From: an uncultured Pelagibacteraceae bacterium | GTDB lineage: Bacteria > Pseudomonadota > Alphaproteobacteria > Pelagibacterales > Pelagibacteraceae | Assembly (NCBI GenBank): GCA_902589345.1 | Contig: CACISU010000004.1 | Location: forward strand, 1 to 64,000 | Reading direction: 5' to 3' | DNA length: 64,000 nt | Shown here: positions 9,451 through 19,523 of the stretch, in pieces | Position numbering within the stretch: position 1 is the first letter of the stretch | Layout: each line of letters starts with the position of its first letter | Translations under genes and position numbers: made by a program | The notes under the pieces: generated by a model | Seen by the model: only the letters and a program-made list of their open reading frames with translations | Told to the model about the DNA's origin: nothing | The model's database searches: none

Positions 9451-9963
9451 ATGGCGGACGAAAATAAATCAAAAAGAAGAGATTTTATATTTACAGCTTC
9501 GTATGCTTTAGGAGCGGTAGGAGTAGGAGCGACTGTTTGGCCATTGATAGATCAAATGAATCCAGATGCATCTGTTAAAGCTTTAGCTAGCACTGAAGTC
9601 GATATAAGTTCAATTGATAGAGGTCAATCAATAACCGTGTTGTGGAGAGGTAAACCAGTTTTTATTAGAAGAAGAACAGAGGAAGAGATAGCAAAAGCAA
9701 AAGAAGTTAATTTAAAAGAACTAAAACATCCTGAAAAAGATGAAGATAGAGCTAAAAATCCTGAATGGCTTGTTATGCTTGGTGTTTGCACTCATTTAGG
9801 ATGTGTCCCTTTAGGAGACAAAGGAGAGTATGGAGGTTGGTTTTGTCCCTGTCATGGATCGCATTATGATACCTCAGGACGTATAAGAAAAGGTCCCGCA
9901 CCAACAAATATGGAAATACCAAAATACGAATTTGTAAATAGCAACACAATTAAAATCGGATAA
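9451..9963 (+). CDS. petA: Ubiquinol-cytochrome c reductase Rieske iron-sulfur subunit
   Basis: The Rieske protein passes electrons from ubiquinol to cytochrome c1 in the bc1 complex. Cluster ligands are C113 and H115 (CTHLGC) and C132 and H135 (CPCHGSHYD), with C118 and C134 forming the expected disulfide. The N-terminus carries a twin-arginine-like KRRDF followed by one transmembrane segment at about 20-40, as in other bc1 Rieske anchors. The 170-residue length is normal. petB starts 6 bp downstream and petC overlaps petB, so the three form one operon. Confidence 0.98.
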   Translation: MADENKSKRRDFIFTASYALGAVGVGATVWPLIDQMNPDASVKALASTEVDISSIDRGQSITVLWRGKPVFIRRRTEEEIAKAKEVNLKELKHPEKDEDRAKNPEWLVMLGVCTHLGCVPLGDKGEYGGWFCPCHGSHYDTSGRIRKGPAPTNMEIPKYEFVNSNTIKIG

Positions 9964-9969
9964 TTCAAA

Positions 9970-11229
9970 ATGAGTGATCACGAATATACACCTAAATCAA
10001 AACTTGGTAAGTGGTTTAATGATCGTTTACCTATCTTAACTCTTGGAAATCATTTAACTGAATATCCAACACCAAAAAATTTAAATTATTGGTGGACATT
10101 TGGAGGTATTTTAACTTTTTGTTTAATTACCCAAATCATTACAGGAATTATACTTGCCATGCACTATGTTGCTCATGCTGACTTAGCATTCGGAAGTGTA
10201 GAACATATAATGAGAGATGTAAACTATGGATGGTTAATTAGATATGTCCATGCAAATGGTGCATCAATGTTTTTTTTAGCCGTTTATATACACATTTTCA
10301 GATCTTTGTATTATGGATCTTATAAATCACCTAGAGAAGTAATTTGGATAATAGGAATGATAATTTATTTTCTTATGATGGCAACTGCATTTATGGGCTA
10401 TGTTCTTCCATGGGGCCAAATGAGCTTTTGGGGGGCTACGGTAATTACTAACTTATTTAGCGCAATTCCATTTTTTGGTGAGGCTATTACAAACTGGCTC
10501 TGGGGAGGATATGCTGTAGATAATCCAACACTTACTAGATTTTTTAGTTTACATTATCTACTTCCATTTTTAATACTAGGTTTAGTAGTACTTCATATCT
10601 GGGCTTTACATGTTCCTGGAAATAACAATCCAATTGGAATTGATATAAAGAAACCATCAAATGATACGGTTCCATTTCATCCATATATTGTAATTAAAGA
10701 TTTATTCGCTTTACTTATTTTTTTAATAATATTCGCATTTTTCGTATTTTTTTCTCCAAATATTTTGGGTCATGCAGATAATTATATAGAAGCAAATCCT
10801 ATGGTAACTCCTGCACATATTGTTCCTGAATGGTATCTCCTACCTTTTTATGCAATATTAAGATCAGTACCTGATAAACTTTTAGGTGTTATAGCTATGT
10901 TTGCTGCAATTTTTGTACTTGTTATATTGCCATGGCTAGATACTTCTAAAGTAAGATCAGCTGTTTTTAGACCAATATATAAACAGTTCTACTGGTTTCT
11001 AGTCGCTGACGTGTTGATACTTGGCTATATGGGAGCAATGCCAGCAGAGGGAACATATTTATTGATTGCTAGAGTTGCAACAGCTTATTATTTCATTCAC
11101 TTTTTATTTATTCTTCCTTTCTTAGGAAAAAGAGAAAAAACATTAGATATTCCAATGAATATTACTGATCCTGTTCTTGGAGGAAGTGCCAAACCTTCAA
11201 TGACCAGAGAGCAAAAACAAAAATTATGA
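9970..11229 (+). CDS. petB: Cytochrome b subunit of the bc1 complex
   Basis: Cytochrome b is the membrane core of ubiquinol-cytochrome c reductase, carrying haems bL and bH and the Qo and Qi quinone sites. The 419-residue protein has the expected helices, the histidines of the b-type haem sites ([12 protein letters not shown] and [10 protein letters not shown]), and the Qo-site PEWY at 286-289 within [17 protein letters not shown]. The [14 protein letters not shown] segment is also diagnostic. The last residues are hydrophilic ([10 protein letters not shown]). Its stop overlaps the petC start as ATGA. Confidence 0.98.
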   Translation: MSDHEYTPKSKLGKWFNDRLPILTLGNHLTEYPTPKNLNYWWTFGGILTFCLITQIITGIILAMHYVAHADLAFGSVEHIMRDVNYGWLIRYVHANGASMFFLAVYIHIFRSLYYGSYKSPREVIWIIGMIIYFLMMATAFMGYVLPWGQMSFWGATVITNLFSAIPFFGEAITNWLWGGYAVDNPTLTRFFSLHYLLPFLILGLVVLHIWALHVPGNNNPIGIDIKKPSNDTVPFHPYIVIKDLFALLIFLIIFAFFVFFSPNILGHADNYIEANPMVTPAHIVPEWYLLPFYAILRSVPDKLLGVIAMFAAIFVLVILPWLDTSKVRSAVFRPIYKQFYWFLVADVLILGYMGAMPAEGTYLLIARVATAYYFIHFLFILPFLGKREKTLDIPMNITDPVLGGSAKPSMTREQKQKL

Positions 11230-12008
11230 TAAAAATTATTAAAACTTTTTTTATTATATTACTTATAAGTATTATTAGTTCATTTTCAAATGCAGCAGGT
11301 AAAACTGAAAAACCATTAAGTCCAGGATGGAGCTTTAAAGGATTTTTTGGAACTTTTGACAGAGCTTCTCTTCAAAGGGGATATCAAGTGTACACTGAAG
11401 TATGCTCTGCTTGTCATTCTATGAAATATTTAAGTTATAGAAACCTGGGGGAGGCTGGAGGGCCAGGATTTTCAAAAGAGCAAGTAAAAATAATCGCATC
11501 ACAATTCGAAGTAACTGATGGTCCAAATAGTGATGGTGATATGTTTACAAGACCCGCTAGACCTTCTGATAAATTTGTCAGCCCTTACCCAAATGATCAA
11601 GCGGCAACAGCAGCTAATGGTGGTGCTTATCCTCCAGATATGTCAGTTTTAGTAAAAGCAAGATCAGGTGGCGCAGATTATATATATTCAGTTTTAGTAG
11701 GATACGAGGATCCACCAGCAGAAATATCATTAGATGATGGAGTGTATTACAATAAATATATGGCAGGTAATAAGATTAAAATGTCAAATCCATTATCAGA
11801 TGATTTAGTAGAATATTCAGATGGAACACAAGCTACCACAGATCAAATGGCTAGAGATGTAGTGACCTTTTTAGCCTGGGCCGCAGAACCTCACATGGAA
11901 ACAAGGCATAAAACAGGTTTTAGAGCAATAATTTACTTATTTATAATCACTATATTGGTTTATTTTGCGATGAAGAAAATTTGGTCACGTGTTGAAACGA
12001 AAGTTTAA
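11226..12008 (+). CDS. petC: Cytochrome c1 subunit of the bc1 complex
   Basis: Cytochrome c1 accepts electrons from the Rieske centre and passes them to a soluble cytochrome c. The protein has a signal peptide (about residues 1-23, ending SNAA), the haem-binding CSACH at 60-64, and a C-terminal transmembrane anchor at about 233-252 followed by a basic tail. [21 protein letters not shown] is characteristic of c1. Length is 260 residues. The 3' end overlaps the convergent ychF by 24 bp, so both coding ends share sequence on opposite strands. Confidence 0.97.
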   Translation: MIKIIKTFFIILLISIISSFSNAAGKTEKPLSPGWSFKGFFGTFDRASLQRGYQVYTEVCSACHSMKYLSYRNLGEAGGPGFSKEQVKIIASQFEVTDGPNSDGDMFTRPARPSDKFVSPYPNDQAATAANGGAYPPDMSVLVKARSGGADYIYSVLVGYEDPPAEISLDDGVYYNKYMAGNKIKMSNPLSDDLVEYSDGTQATTDQMARDVVTFLAWAAEPHMETRHKTGFRAIIYLFIITILVYFAMKKIWSRVETKV

Positions 12009-13058
12009 AATATCACCATCCTTCACCATATAATCTTTTCCTTCTAATCTCATCTTTCCATTATTTTTTGAATTCAACCAGCCTCCACTTTCAATAAAAT
12101 CTTTATAGGATATAGTTTCAGCTCTAATAAATCCTTTTTCAAAATCTGTATGTATCTCAGCAGCAGCTTTAGGTGCCAGACAATTTTTATTAATTGTCCA
12201 TGCCCTTGATTCTTCTGGACCTGATGTAAAAAATGTATTTAGACTTAATAAATTATAACCTTTTCTAATTAGCTTATTTAAACCGTCTTCTTTAAGATTT
12301 ATCATTTCCATATAATTTTTTCTTTCTTGTCCATTTAACTGATTTAACTGATTTTCTATGTCTGCCGAAATAATTAAAGTATCATTTTCACCAAACTTTG
12401 AAATAAATTTTTCTGTGTAATTATTACCATTCGGAACACTTTTTTCATCGACATTACAAACATAAAGTTTTGGTTTTATTGATAGCAAGCCACTTGAATT
12501 TGTATCTTTTTTTTCAAATTTATCTGTAATTATATCAAAACTCTTATCCTCATTTATACAATCCAAAGCAATTTCTAATATTTCTATTTGATTTTCAGTT
12601 AAGTTTTTTTTATTTTTTTTATCTAATCGTTTTTGTATAGATTCTAAATCGGCTAATTTCATCTCAGTTTCTATTATTTCCAGGTCTCTTACTGGATCTA
12701 CTGATGTATTTACATTCTGAATATCTGCAGAATCAAAGCATCTAATCATATGAATAATTGCGTCTACTTCTCTAATATGAGATAAAAATTTGTTTCCCAA
12801 TCCTTCTCCTTTTGAGGCCCCTTTGACCAAACCTGCAATATCAACGAAAGAAATTGATGTATAAATTTTTTTTTTAGAATTTGAAATTTCAGAAAGTTTA
12901 TCTAGTCTTTTATCAACTACTGGAACAAGTCCAATATTTGGATCAATTGTACAAAAAGGAAAATTTGCTGCTTGAGCTTTACTTGAATTTGTTAAGGCGT
13001 TAAATAAAGTAGACTTACCAACATTAGGCAAACCCACTATACCACACTTAAATCCCAT
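11985..13058 (-). CDS. ychF: Ribosome-associated GTPase/ATPase YchF
   Basis: YchF is an Obg-family P-loop NTPase that binds ribosomes and prefers ATP; its role is linked to stress responses and redox sensitivity. The 357-residue protein shows the P-loop GLPNVGKST near the N-terminus, switch region TSISFVDIAGLVKGASKGEG, and the C-terminal TGS-like domain ([25 protein letters not shown]). It starts immediately after the pth stop, as expected for the common pth-ychF pair. Confidence 0.97.
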   Translation of the reverse strand: MGFKCGIVGLPNVGKSTLFNALTNSSKAQAANFPFCTIDPNIGLVPVVDKRLDKLSEISNSKKKIYTSISFVDIAGLVKGASKGEGLGNKFLSHIREVDAIIHMIRCFDSADIQNVNTSVDPVRDLEIIETEMKLADLESIQKRLDKKNKKNLTENQIEILEIALDCINEDKSFDIITDKFEKKDTNSSGLLSIKPKLYVCNVDEKSVPNGNNYTEKFISKFGENDTLIISADIENQLNQLNGQERKNYMEMINLKEDGLNKLIRKGYNLLSLNTFFTSGPEESRAWTINKNCLAPKAAAEIHTDFEKGFIRAETISYKDFIESGGWLNSKNNGKMRLEGKDYMVKDGDILNFRFNT

Positions 13059-13619
13059 TTATTTATTATTTACTGTACTTGAAAATAAATCTAATTTTCT
13101 ATCAAGTAAAATTGATATTGAATTAATTATATTATTTACAATTTTATCAAGTTCTTTTTTTTCATCTTCATTAAAATTATTTAAAACATAATCTGAAGTA
13201 GACATTTTAGGTCCAGGTTTACCAATTCCTATTCTTACTCTTGAATATTCTTTTCCAATAAATTTATCTATAGATTCAATTCCATTATGACCTGCACTTG
13301 ATCCACCAAATTTTGCTTTAATTTTTCCTATATCTACATCAAGATCATCATGAAATACAATTACGTCTTCTGCATCAATTTTAAAATACTCAATTAACTC
13401 TCTTATGCAAATTCCTGAGTTATTCATGAAAGTCAAAGGTTTAATTGCATATATTTTTTTATTTTCAATATCTCCTGTTGTTAATAGTCCTTTAAATTTT
13501 GGTTTTTGTTTTGAAAGAGTAAATTTTTTATTTATAGCATCAATTATTTTAAAACCTATGTTGTGCCTATTATCTTGGCTGTCAGGAGTTGGGTTTCCTA
13601 ACCCTACAAACAGTATCAT
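13059..13619 (-). CDS. pth: Peptidyl-tRNA hydrolase
   Basis: Pth releases peptides from tRNAs dropped by ribosomes. The 186-residue protein begins with GLGNPTPDSQDNRHNIGF, including the catalytic histidine H19, and contains KPLTFMNNSG, FHDDLDVDIG and KFGGSSAGHNGI, all conserved in the family. It lies between rplY (34 bp upstream) and ychF (adjacent). The order prs-rplY-pth-ychF is widespread in Proteobacteria. Confidence 0.97.
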   Translation of the reverse strand: MILFVGLGNPTPDSQDNRHNIGFKIIDAINKKFTLSKQKPKFKGLLTTGDIENKKIYAIKPLTFMNNSGICIRELIEYFKIDAEDVIVFHDDLDVDIGKIKAKFGGSSAGHNGIESIDKFIGKEYSRVRIGIGKPGPKMSTSDYVLNNFNEDEKKELDKIVNNIINSISILLDRKLDLFSSTVNNK

Positions 13620-13653
13620 AAAATATTTAAAATTTGAAAATTTTCACTTAAAA

Positions 13654-14388
13654 TTATTTTTTTTCAGCTGGGGCTTTTTCTTCTTTAGTTTTATCAGCTT
13701 TACCTTTTTCTTCTTTATCACCCTCTGCTGGTTTATCAGTAGTTTCTGTACCTGTAGCTTCTGCTCCTTCGGTTGCTCCTTCTGCACCTTCGGCTCCCTC
13801 TTCAGTAGCAGGTTTTTCAGGTTCTTTAAATACTGTAGGAGCTGCGACTGTAGCTATAACGAAATCTCTTCCTTGAATTGTTGGTTTAACATTTTCAGGT
13901 AATTTAATAGAGGAAATTTTTATACTTGTTCCAATTTCAAGTCCTTGTAAATCTACAACTAGCTCAGTTGGAATATTTTCTGTTGGACACTTAAGTTCAA
14001 CTTTTCTTCTAACAATATTTAATACCCCTCCCTTTTTTAATCCTGGTGAATCTTCATTGTTTATAAACTTAACTGGTATTTCTAATATTATTCTTCCACC
14101 TTTTACTATTCTTAAAAAATCTATATGAATTGGATCATCTGTAATTGGATCAAAAGATATATCCCTAGGCAAAACACTAATTTGTTTACCTTCCACATTC
14201 AAAGTTATCATATTTGATAAAAAATTTTCTTGATCTATTAGAATTTTAATTTGTTTTTTTGATAATGAAATTTTTTCATTTTCCTCAGTTCCCCCATAAA
14301 TTATTGCAGGAACATCGCCTTTTTGTCTTAAGGAATTTATATCACCTTTTGTTTTTGAATTTCTAATTGTTGCTTCTAAGGAGTTCAT
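13654..14388 (-). CDS. rplY: 50S ribosomal protein L25 (CTC family) with low-complexity tail
   Basis: L25 binds 5S rRNA. Residues 1-90 form the L25 domain (MNSLEATIRNSKTKGDIN, VPAIIYGG), 95-185 the beta-rich CTC/TL5 domain (PGLKKGGVLNIVRRKVELKCP). From about residue 188 to 244 the sequence turns into a low-complexity A/E/G/T/K tail (TEEGAEGAEGATEGAEATG, then lysine-rich to the end). The tail is common in alphaproteobacterial L25 proteins and is probably disordered. It should be the last feature before a 34-bp gap to pth. Confidence 0.95.
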   Translation of the reverse strand: MNSLEATIRNSKTKGDINSLRQKGDVPAIIYGGTEENEKISLSKKQIKILIDQENFLSNMITLNVEGKQISVLPRDISFDPITDDPIHIDFLRIVKGGRIILEIPVKFINNEDSPGLKKGGVLNIVRRKVELKCPTENIPTELVVDLQGLEIGTSIKISSIKLPENVKPTIQGRDFVIATVAAPTVFKEPEKPATEEGAEGAEGATEGAEATGTETTDKPAEGDKEEKGKADKTKEEKAPAEKK

Positions 14389-14432
14389 AAAGTTTGGTTT
14401 TTTAGCTTAAGAATCTAAATTTTACAAGGAAA

Positions 14433-15365
14433 TTATTTAAATAAATCCGATACAGAAGTAGAATTTGAAATACGTTTAATAGCTTCAGCTAATAAGTTGG
14501 ATATTGTTAATACCTCAATATTCTTAGCTTTTTTAATCTTACTAAAATTATCTATAGTATCAGTAATTACCAAATTTTTTATTTTTGATTTTTTAATTTT
14601 ATTTACTGCCTCACCACTTAAAACTCCATGAGTAATATAAACATGTACTTCTTTTGCTCCTCTATCTATTAAAGCCTGTGCAGCGTTTACAATTGTTCCT
14701 CCAGAGTCGATTATATCATCAATTAAAATACAAGTTTTTCCATTGACGTTACCAATAACATTCATTACTTGAGATTTACCTGGCGTAGGTCTTCTTTTGT
14801 CTATTATAGAAATTCCAACATCTAATTTTCTTGCTAGTGCTCTTGTTCTTTCCACTCCACCAACGTCTGGAGCTACACAAATTAATTTTTTTTTATTTAA
14901 TTTTTTTTTAACATGTCTTGCAAAGATAGGTGTAGCAAATAAGTTATCAACTGGTATATCAAAAAATCCTTGAATTTGTCCCGCATGCAAATCAACAGTT
15001 ACTATTCTATCTGCACCAGCTTTAGTTATTAAATTAGAAACTAGTTTTGCGGATATAGATGTTCTTGGAGCAACTTTACGGTCTTGTCTCGCATATCCAA
15101 AATAGGGTATTACTGCAGTAATATTTTTTGCAGAGGATCTTTTAAGAGCATCAATGCATAATAAAAGCTCCATTAAATTATCATTAGCTGGAGCTGAACT
15201 AGATTGAATTAAGAATATACTATTACCCCTTATGTTTTCATTTATCTCAATATAAATCTCACCATCGGCAAATTTTTTAATACTAGAGTGTACTAGTTTT
15301 GTTTTTAATTGTTTTGATATTTTTTGACTGAGGCTTTTGTTACTATTTCCTGTAAGAAGCTTCAT
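14433..15365 (-). CDS. prs: Ribose-phosphate pyrophosphokinase (PRPP synthetase)
   Basis: Prs makes PRPP from ribose 5-phosphate and ATP for nucleotide, histidine and tryptophan synthesis. The 310-residue protein has FADGEIYIEINENIRG, YFGYARQDRK, the metal-binding VDLHAGQIQGFFDIPVDNL at about 124-142, and the PRPP loop DDIIDSGGT at 216-224. Length and motifs are standard for class I enzymes. It is followed by rplY after a 44-bp gap and preceded by pgeF. Confidence 0.98.
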   Translation of the reverse strand: MKLLTGNSNKSLSQKISKQLKTKLVHSSIKKFADGEIYIEINENIRGNSIFLIQSSSAPANDNLMELLLCIDALKRSSAKNITAVIPYFGYARQDRKVAPRTSISAKLVSNLITKAGADRIVTVDLHAGQIQGFFDIPVDNLFATPIFARHVKKKLNKKKLICVAPDVGGVERTRALARKLDVGISIIDKRRPTPGKSQVMNVIGNVNGKTCILIDDIIDSGGTIVNAAQALIDRGAKEVHVYITHGVLSGEAVNKIKKSKIKNLVITDTIDNFSKIKKAKNIEVLTISNLLAEAIKRISNSTSVSDLFK

Positions 15366-15377
15366 TTTGTGAGAAAC

Positions 15378-16127
15378 TTATTTAATCATAATTACAGAAA
15401 TATTTCTACCATAATCGTGATTATTTTTTTTTGATCTTCTTGAACTGAAAAAGTTATTTCTACTATTATATGTATCTTTTTTAATTATTTCAATATTTTT
15501 TATTCCCAAATCTTTTAATTGACCCTTAATATAGTCTCTTAAACTAAAAAATATTCTCTTTCTTATAATTTTAAAATATTTAGCATTTTTAATATTTTGA
15601 TTAATAAATTTTTTTTTAAATTCTTTTCCTACTTCATAATTTTTTTGAGCAATAGAAGGACCAATTACAAAATATAAACTATTTATATTTGATCCTTTTT
15701 TTAGAAGATATTTAACAATTTTAATGACTATTTTTTTATATGCACCTCTCCATCCTGCGTGTGCAGCTCCTATTATTTTTTTTTCATTATCATAAAATAA
15801 TATTGGAGCACAGTCGGCAGTAAGTATTCCAATTGCTAAGCCCGGAGTATTTGTTATTAATCCATCACCAACTAATTTTTTATTTAATTTTTTTTTACAA
15901 AAATAAAATTTACTACTATGAATTTGGTTTAAGAATATTAAATTCGATGTTTTGAAACCTATTTTTTTTGAAACAACCTGAATATTTTTGTAAACGTTTT
16001 TTTTTTTATCATTGGAGCCATATCCACAGTTTAAACTTTTATAGATACCAGTTGAGTACCCTCCTTGGTTATTAAAAAAGGCATGTGAAATATTTTTAAA
16101 TTTTTTAAATTTTTTTGCGTAAATCAT
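15378..16127 (-). CDS. pgeF: Multicopper-oxidase-like purine nucleoside phosphorylase (PgeF/YfiH/YlmD family)
   Basis: Family members bind zinc and act on purine nucleosides or edit peptidoglycan precursors (PgeF in E. coli). The conserved metal and catalytic residues are present: H70 (NQIHS), C106 (TADCAPIL) and H123 (AAHAGWRG). Length is 249 residues, as usual. It overlaps the midA stop by 4 bp and lies in the alphaproteobacterial order lgt-midA-pgeF, whose membrane and envelope setting fits a cell-wall editing role, though this is an inference. Confidence 0.9.
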   Translation of the reverse strand: MIYAKKFKKFKNISHAFFNNQGGYSTGIYKSLNCGYGSNDKKKNVYKNIQVVSKKIGFKTSNLIFLNQIHSSKFYFCKKKLNKKLVGDGLITNTPGLAIGILTADCAPILFYDNEKKIIGAAHAGWRGAYKKIVIKIVKYLLKKGSNINSLYFVIGPSIAQKNYEVGKEFKKKFINQNIKNAKYFKIIRKRIFFSLRDYIKGQLKDLGIKNIEIIKKDTYNSRNNFFSSRRSKKNNHDYGRNISVIMIK

Positions 16128-17170
16128 TTAAAACCTAAATTAAAATTATTTTTTTTGTTAGTTGCTAAAACTACTTTAAAAATTGTTCCCATTTCATCTT
16201 TATTAATTAATTTTTTTAAACGAAAATAGAGATCAGTTTTTTTTGAAAAAATCATGTTTTTTGCTACAATTTCTGCTCTTTGTAAAATTCCTAGTTTTTT
16301 TAAGAAATTTCCTTGGGTTGTAGATCCAGCAATACGTAATTTAAATTTTGTTAATATTTTTCTTATTAAATTGAAATTTAAATCATAAGTAATATCTGAA
16401 TCTCCAATTTTGCCTAAATTTTTTTTGATCTTATGCTTTTGTATAATTTTTAAACTATCATACATTTTACTATTAAAATTACCATAATCTATTATTAATA
16501 ATCCTCCTCTATTTTTTAAAATTATTTTGGATATTTTTTTTAAATAAATTGCTACTGAGGGTGAATATTCAATAAAATTTTGATTATTAATATTTATTTT
16601 TAACTTAGATTTTAAATTTTCAATTTTATAAGATTTTTTTATAAATTTTAATTTATTTAGATCTGATAAATCAACATATTTTTCATACCATTTATTTTTT
16701 TTTTTAATAAATTGTTTAATAGGCAATGCATCAAAAAATTCATTTGCTATGAATATTGTTGGGCAATTGTTTAAGCGTTTAAAATTTTTAATCCAAATTA
16801 CTTTAGATTTTCCTAATCTAAATTTTTGAATTTTAACAAGAAATGGACTTTTTTCATGTATAAAAAAATTACAAGATTTATTAAAATCTGGAAATTTTTC
16901 TGAAGATGATAATATTTGTTTTAGCATTTCACCATTTCCCCCACCAAGTTCAACTATATTTATTTTTTTCGGACAATTTAAATTTTCCCAAAAGGCAACT
17001 ATCCAAATAGCAATCATCTCAGAAAATAAAATTGAAATATTTGGAGATGTAATAAAATCTCCTTTTTTTCCAATTGGGTTTTTTTTCATATAAAATCCTT
17101 TTTGTGGATGGTAGAGTGATAAATCAATAAATTTGTCTAAAGGAATATGTTTATTATTTTTTAATTTCAT
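16124..17170 (-). CDS. SAM-dependent methyltransferase of the MidA/NDUFAF7 family
   Basis: The mitochondrial homologue NDUFAF7 dimethylates an arginine of a complex I subunit, so a role in complex I assembly is likely. I place the start at ATG 17170 (MKLKNNKHIPLDKFIDLSLY), giving 348 residues; an upstream non-ATG start would add ten residues deeper inside lgt. The SAM-binding VELGGGNGEML is near residue 85, preceded by GKKGDFITSPNISILFSEM, a family hallmark. It overlaps the lgt 3' end by 17 bp and pgeF by 4 bp. Confidence 0.9.
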   Translation of the reverse strand: MKLKNNKHIPLDKFIDLSLYHPQKGFYMKKNPIGKKGDFITSPNISILFSEMIAIWIVAFWENLNCPKKINIVELGGGNGEMLKQILSSSEKFPDFNKSCNFFIHEKSPFLVKIQKFRLGKSKVIWIKNFKRLNNCPTIFIANEFFDALPIKQFIKKKNKWYEKYVDLSDLNKLKFIKKSYKIENLKSKLKININNQNFIEYSPSVAIYLKKISKIILKNRGGLLIIDYGNFNSKMYDSLKIIQKHKIKKNLGKIGDSDITYDLNFNLIRKILTKFKLRIAGSTTQGNFLKKLGILQRAEIVAKNMIFSKKTDLYFRLKKLINKDEMGTIFKVVLATNKKNNFNLGFK

Positions 17171-17930
17171 AAATTTTAGAAAATAAAATAATACCCACAA
17201 TTAAAAAAATGATACTTATTATTTGACCCATGGAAAGATTAAATGCTATAAAACCAATATGTGAGTCTGGTTCCCTGGTAAACTCAATTAAAAATCTAAA
17301 TAAAGAGTAGAAAATTAAAAATAAAGCTGAAATAATTCCGTATTTTAAATCTTGGTATTTTTTGTAAATAAAATTTAATAATATAAATAAAATAATTCCT
17401 TCAAATATTGCTTCGTAAATTTGTGAGGGATGTCTTGTAATATTGTCAATTTTTAAAAATTTAAAACCCCAAAATACATCTGTTTGACGTCCATATAGTT
17501 CTGAATTAATAAAATTTGAAACTCTTCCTAAAAAAATACCTATAGGAGCTGATAAAGAAATGAGATCAAGAAAAATAAAAGAATTTAAATTTTTTTGTTT
17601 GCTAAAAAAATATGTTGCCAGAATTGTACCGATTAATCCACCATGAAAAGACATTCCTCCATTCCAAATCATAAATATTTCTGAAAAATTATTTAGAAAA
17701 TAAATTGGATTATAAAATATAACATAACCCAATCTGCCTCCTAAAATAATCCCAAAAATTATATATGTTATTAAATCGTCAAAAAGTTCAATGTACTGTT
17801 TATTTTTTATTAATATTTTTTTACAATAAATCCATCCTAATAAAATTCCAAATATGTATGACAAAGAATACCATCTTATTTCTAACGAGAATAATTGAAA
17901 AGCTACTGGGTCAAAGTTGTTGATAAACAT
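17154..17930 (-). CDS. lgt: Prolipoprotein diacylglyceryl transferase
   Basis: Lgt attaches diacylglycerol to the lipobox cysteine of prolipoproteins at the inner membrane. The 258-residue protein has several transmembrane segments, the GGMSFHGGLIG block and the signature GRVSNFINSELYG, where a serine stands at the usual Gly/Ala position. HPSQIYEA and the C-terminal REPDSHIG motif agree with the family. It heads the operon lgt-midA-pgeF and is divergent from the small UbiK-like gene with a 50-bp A+T-rich gap. Confidence 0.95.
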   Translation of the reverse strand: MFINNFDPVAFQLFSLEIRWYSLSYIFGILLGWIYCKKILIKNKQYIELFDDLITYIIFGIILGGRLGYVIFYNPIYFLNNFSEIFMIWNGGMSFHGGLIGTILATYFFSKQKNLNSFIFLDLISLSAPIGIFLGRVSNFINSELYGRQTDVFWGFKFLKIDNITRHPSQIYEAIFEGIILFILLNFIYKKYQDLKYGIISALFLIFYSLFRFLIEFTREPDSHIGFIAFNLSMGQIISIIFLIVGIILFSKIYEIKK

Positions 17931-17980
17931 TTTTAAAAATTTAATATATTATTAATTATAATATTTTTAAAATTAAATAT

Positions 17981-18211
17981 ATGTCAAAATCTAAATTTGT
18001 ATTTGATAAATTATCAAAATTATTGGAACAGGGCCTAATTTCTTACAGGGATTTAAGTGAAGAAATATTAAATATTCTTAAATCTAAAAGAGATGAAATT
18101 GTATTCAAGATGAAGCTCGCAAGTAAAGAGGAGATTGATGTATTGAAAAAGAGAGTTGAAAATTTAGAGAAAGAAATTAAAAAAAAAAAAATTAAGAAGA
18201 AATCTAAATAG
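17981..18211 (+). CDS. UbiK/YqiC-like small coiled-coil protein (BMFP family)
   Basis: A 76-residue protein with an amphipathic N-terminal half (FDKLSKLLEQGL) and a C-terminal coiled coil (EEIDVLKKRVENLEKEI) ending in a run of lysines. This matches the BMFP/UbiK accessory family, which supports ubiquinone biosynthesis enzymes and shows membrane fusogenic activity in vitro. The family is poorly conserved at sequence level, so the call rests on length, helix-coil layout and the position of the coiled coil. The last 8 bp overlap the convergent histidine kinase gene. Confidence 0.75.
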   Translation: MSKSKFVFDKLSKLLEQGLISYRDLSEEILNILKSKRDEIVFKMKLASKEEIDVLKKRVENLEKEIKKKKIKKKSK

Positions 18212-19523
18212 GTAAAGTGATTTTTACTTTAAGACCACCCATTTCTGATTTTCCCAAACTAATTTTTCCACCGTGGGATCTTATAATATCTGAAGAAATA
18301 GATAGGCCAAGGCCAACACTAGATTTAGTTTCACTTCTGCTTCTATCTATTTTGTAAAAAGGCTTAAAAACATTTTCATATTCTGTTTCTGGTATTCCGG
18401 GACCATCATCCTCTATTGTATAGTTTAAATTATTTTTATTTAATTCTTGTTGAACCTTTACTTTTTTTGCGTATTTTAAAGAATTATCAATGAGGTTATT
18501 AAAACAACGTTGAATTAAATTCTTACGACCATTGAAAAATGTATTTTCTGAAATTTCATAAAAAATATTTTTATTTTCATACTTTTTAATTGTAAATTCA
18601 ATTAATTCAGTAATATTAAATTTTTCTGTTTTATCAGAAAAACTAGTACTAGAAAACTGAAGGTATTCGTTCAACATTTTTTCCATTTCATCAATATTCT
18701 CTGTTAGTTTTTTTGATATATTTTTATCATCAATAAGTGCCAGCTGAAGCTTGATCCTAGTTAATGGTGTTCTTAAGTCATGACTTATTCCTGATAACAT
18801 CTCAGACCTTTGGTTTAAGTGTCTTACAATTCTCTTTTTCATTCTGTCAAATTCATACCCTGCTTTTCTAATTTCCAAGGCTCCTGATGGCCTGAATTCC
18901 TCAACTTCCTCACCTCTTCCAAAACGTTCTGAAGCTTCAGCTAATTTAATTATGGGCCTAGTTTGATTTTTTAAAAAAATCATAGCTATTGCCACAACAA
19001 GTATTGCTGGCAAAGTAATCCATAATGCAAATATTCTTGCAGATGAACTTGTTACCCTATCTCTAGGAACTAAAAATTTGAAATATCCAGTTTGATATTT
19101 AATTCTTAAATCAATCAACTCTTTGTAATTTGTAGTATCAAACCAGAAATAATTATTACTAAATCTTAATTTTAATTCTCTTCTTAATGTACGATCTATT
19201 GGACTAAACCATCTTTCATTAAATTCGAATTTAAAATCTTCATCTTCTACAAATTCTATTATTAAATTTTGATATAAAGAGAATAGATTAATTGTTTCTT
19301 CTTTATTGTAGTTTTCGTTATTATAAAATTCGACAAATGTACTGATTTCATTTACTAGAGCTTTTGTCATTCCTTTATTAGTTTTTATCCAAAGACTGTC
19401 AAAAAAAACTAATGATATAGTAATTTGTAAAATAATTATTGGAGTGGCAACAATTAATAATCCTCTATAAAATAATTGTTTAGGTAATATATTTTTTAAA
19501 AATTTACTCAATCCATAAAACAT
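18204..19523 (-). CDS. Membrane sensor histidine kinase (EnvZ-like)
   Basis: Partner kinase of the PetR-like regulator encoded just upstream. The ATG at 19523 gives 439 residues; a GTG at 19532 is less likely. Two transmembrane segments (about 22-42 and 163-185) bracket a sensor domain of about 120 residues. A HAMP domain follows (RPIIKLAEASERFGRG), then the H-box GISHDLRTPLTRIK with phospho-acceptor H248, and HATPase boxes NLIDNSLKYA, EDDGPGIP and GLGLSISSDI. The domain order resembles EnvZ. The signal sensed cannot be read from the sequence. It overlaps the response regulator by 20 bp. Confidence 0.93.
   Translation of the reverse strand: MFYGLSKFLKNILPKQLFYRGLLIVATPIIILQITISLVFFDSLWIKTNKGMTKALVNEISTFVEFYNNENYNKEETINLFSLYQNLIIEFVEDEDFKFEFNERWFSPIDRTLRRELKLRFSNNYFWFDTTNYKELIDLRIKYQTGYFKFLVPRDRVTSSSARIFALWITLPAILVVAIAMIFLKNQTRPIIKLAEASERFGRGEEVEEFRPSGALEIRKAGYEFDRMKKRIVRHLNQRSEMLSGISHDLRTPLTRIKLQLALIDDKNISKKLTENIDEMEKMLNEYLQFSSTSFSDKTEKFNITELIEFTIKKYENKNIFYEISENTFFNGRKNLIQRCFNNLIDNSLKYAKKVKVQQELNKNNLNYTIEDDGPGIPETEYENVFKPFYKIDRSRSETKSSVGLGLSISSDIIRSHGGKISLGKSEMGGLKVKITLPI

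Noticed and set aside
13660..13830. Repeats in the rplY 3' end
   Set aside because: They encode the Ala/Glu/Gly-rich disordered tail of L25 and are not a mobile or regulatory repeat.
13405..13902. Plus-strand open frame of 165 codons over pth and rplY
   Set aside because: It is antisense to two well-supported genes; its Phe/Ser/Cys-rich product reflects the complement of the lysine- and alanine-rich coding strand.
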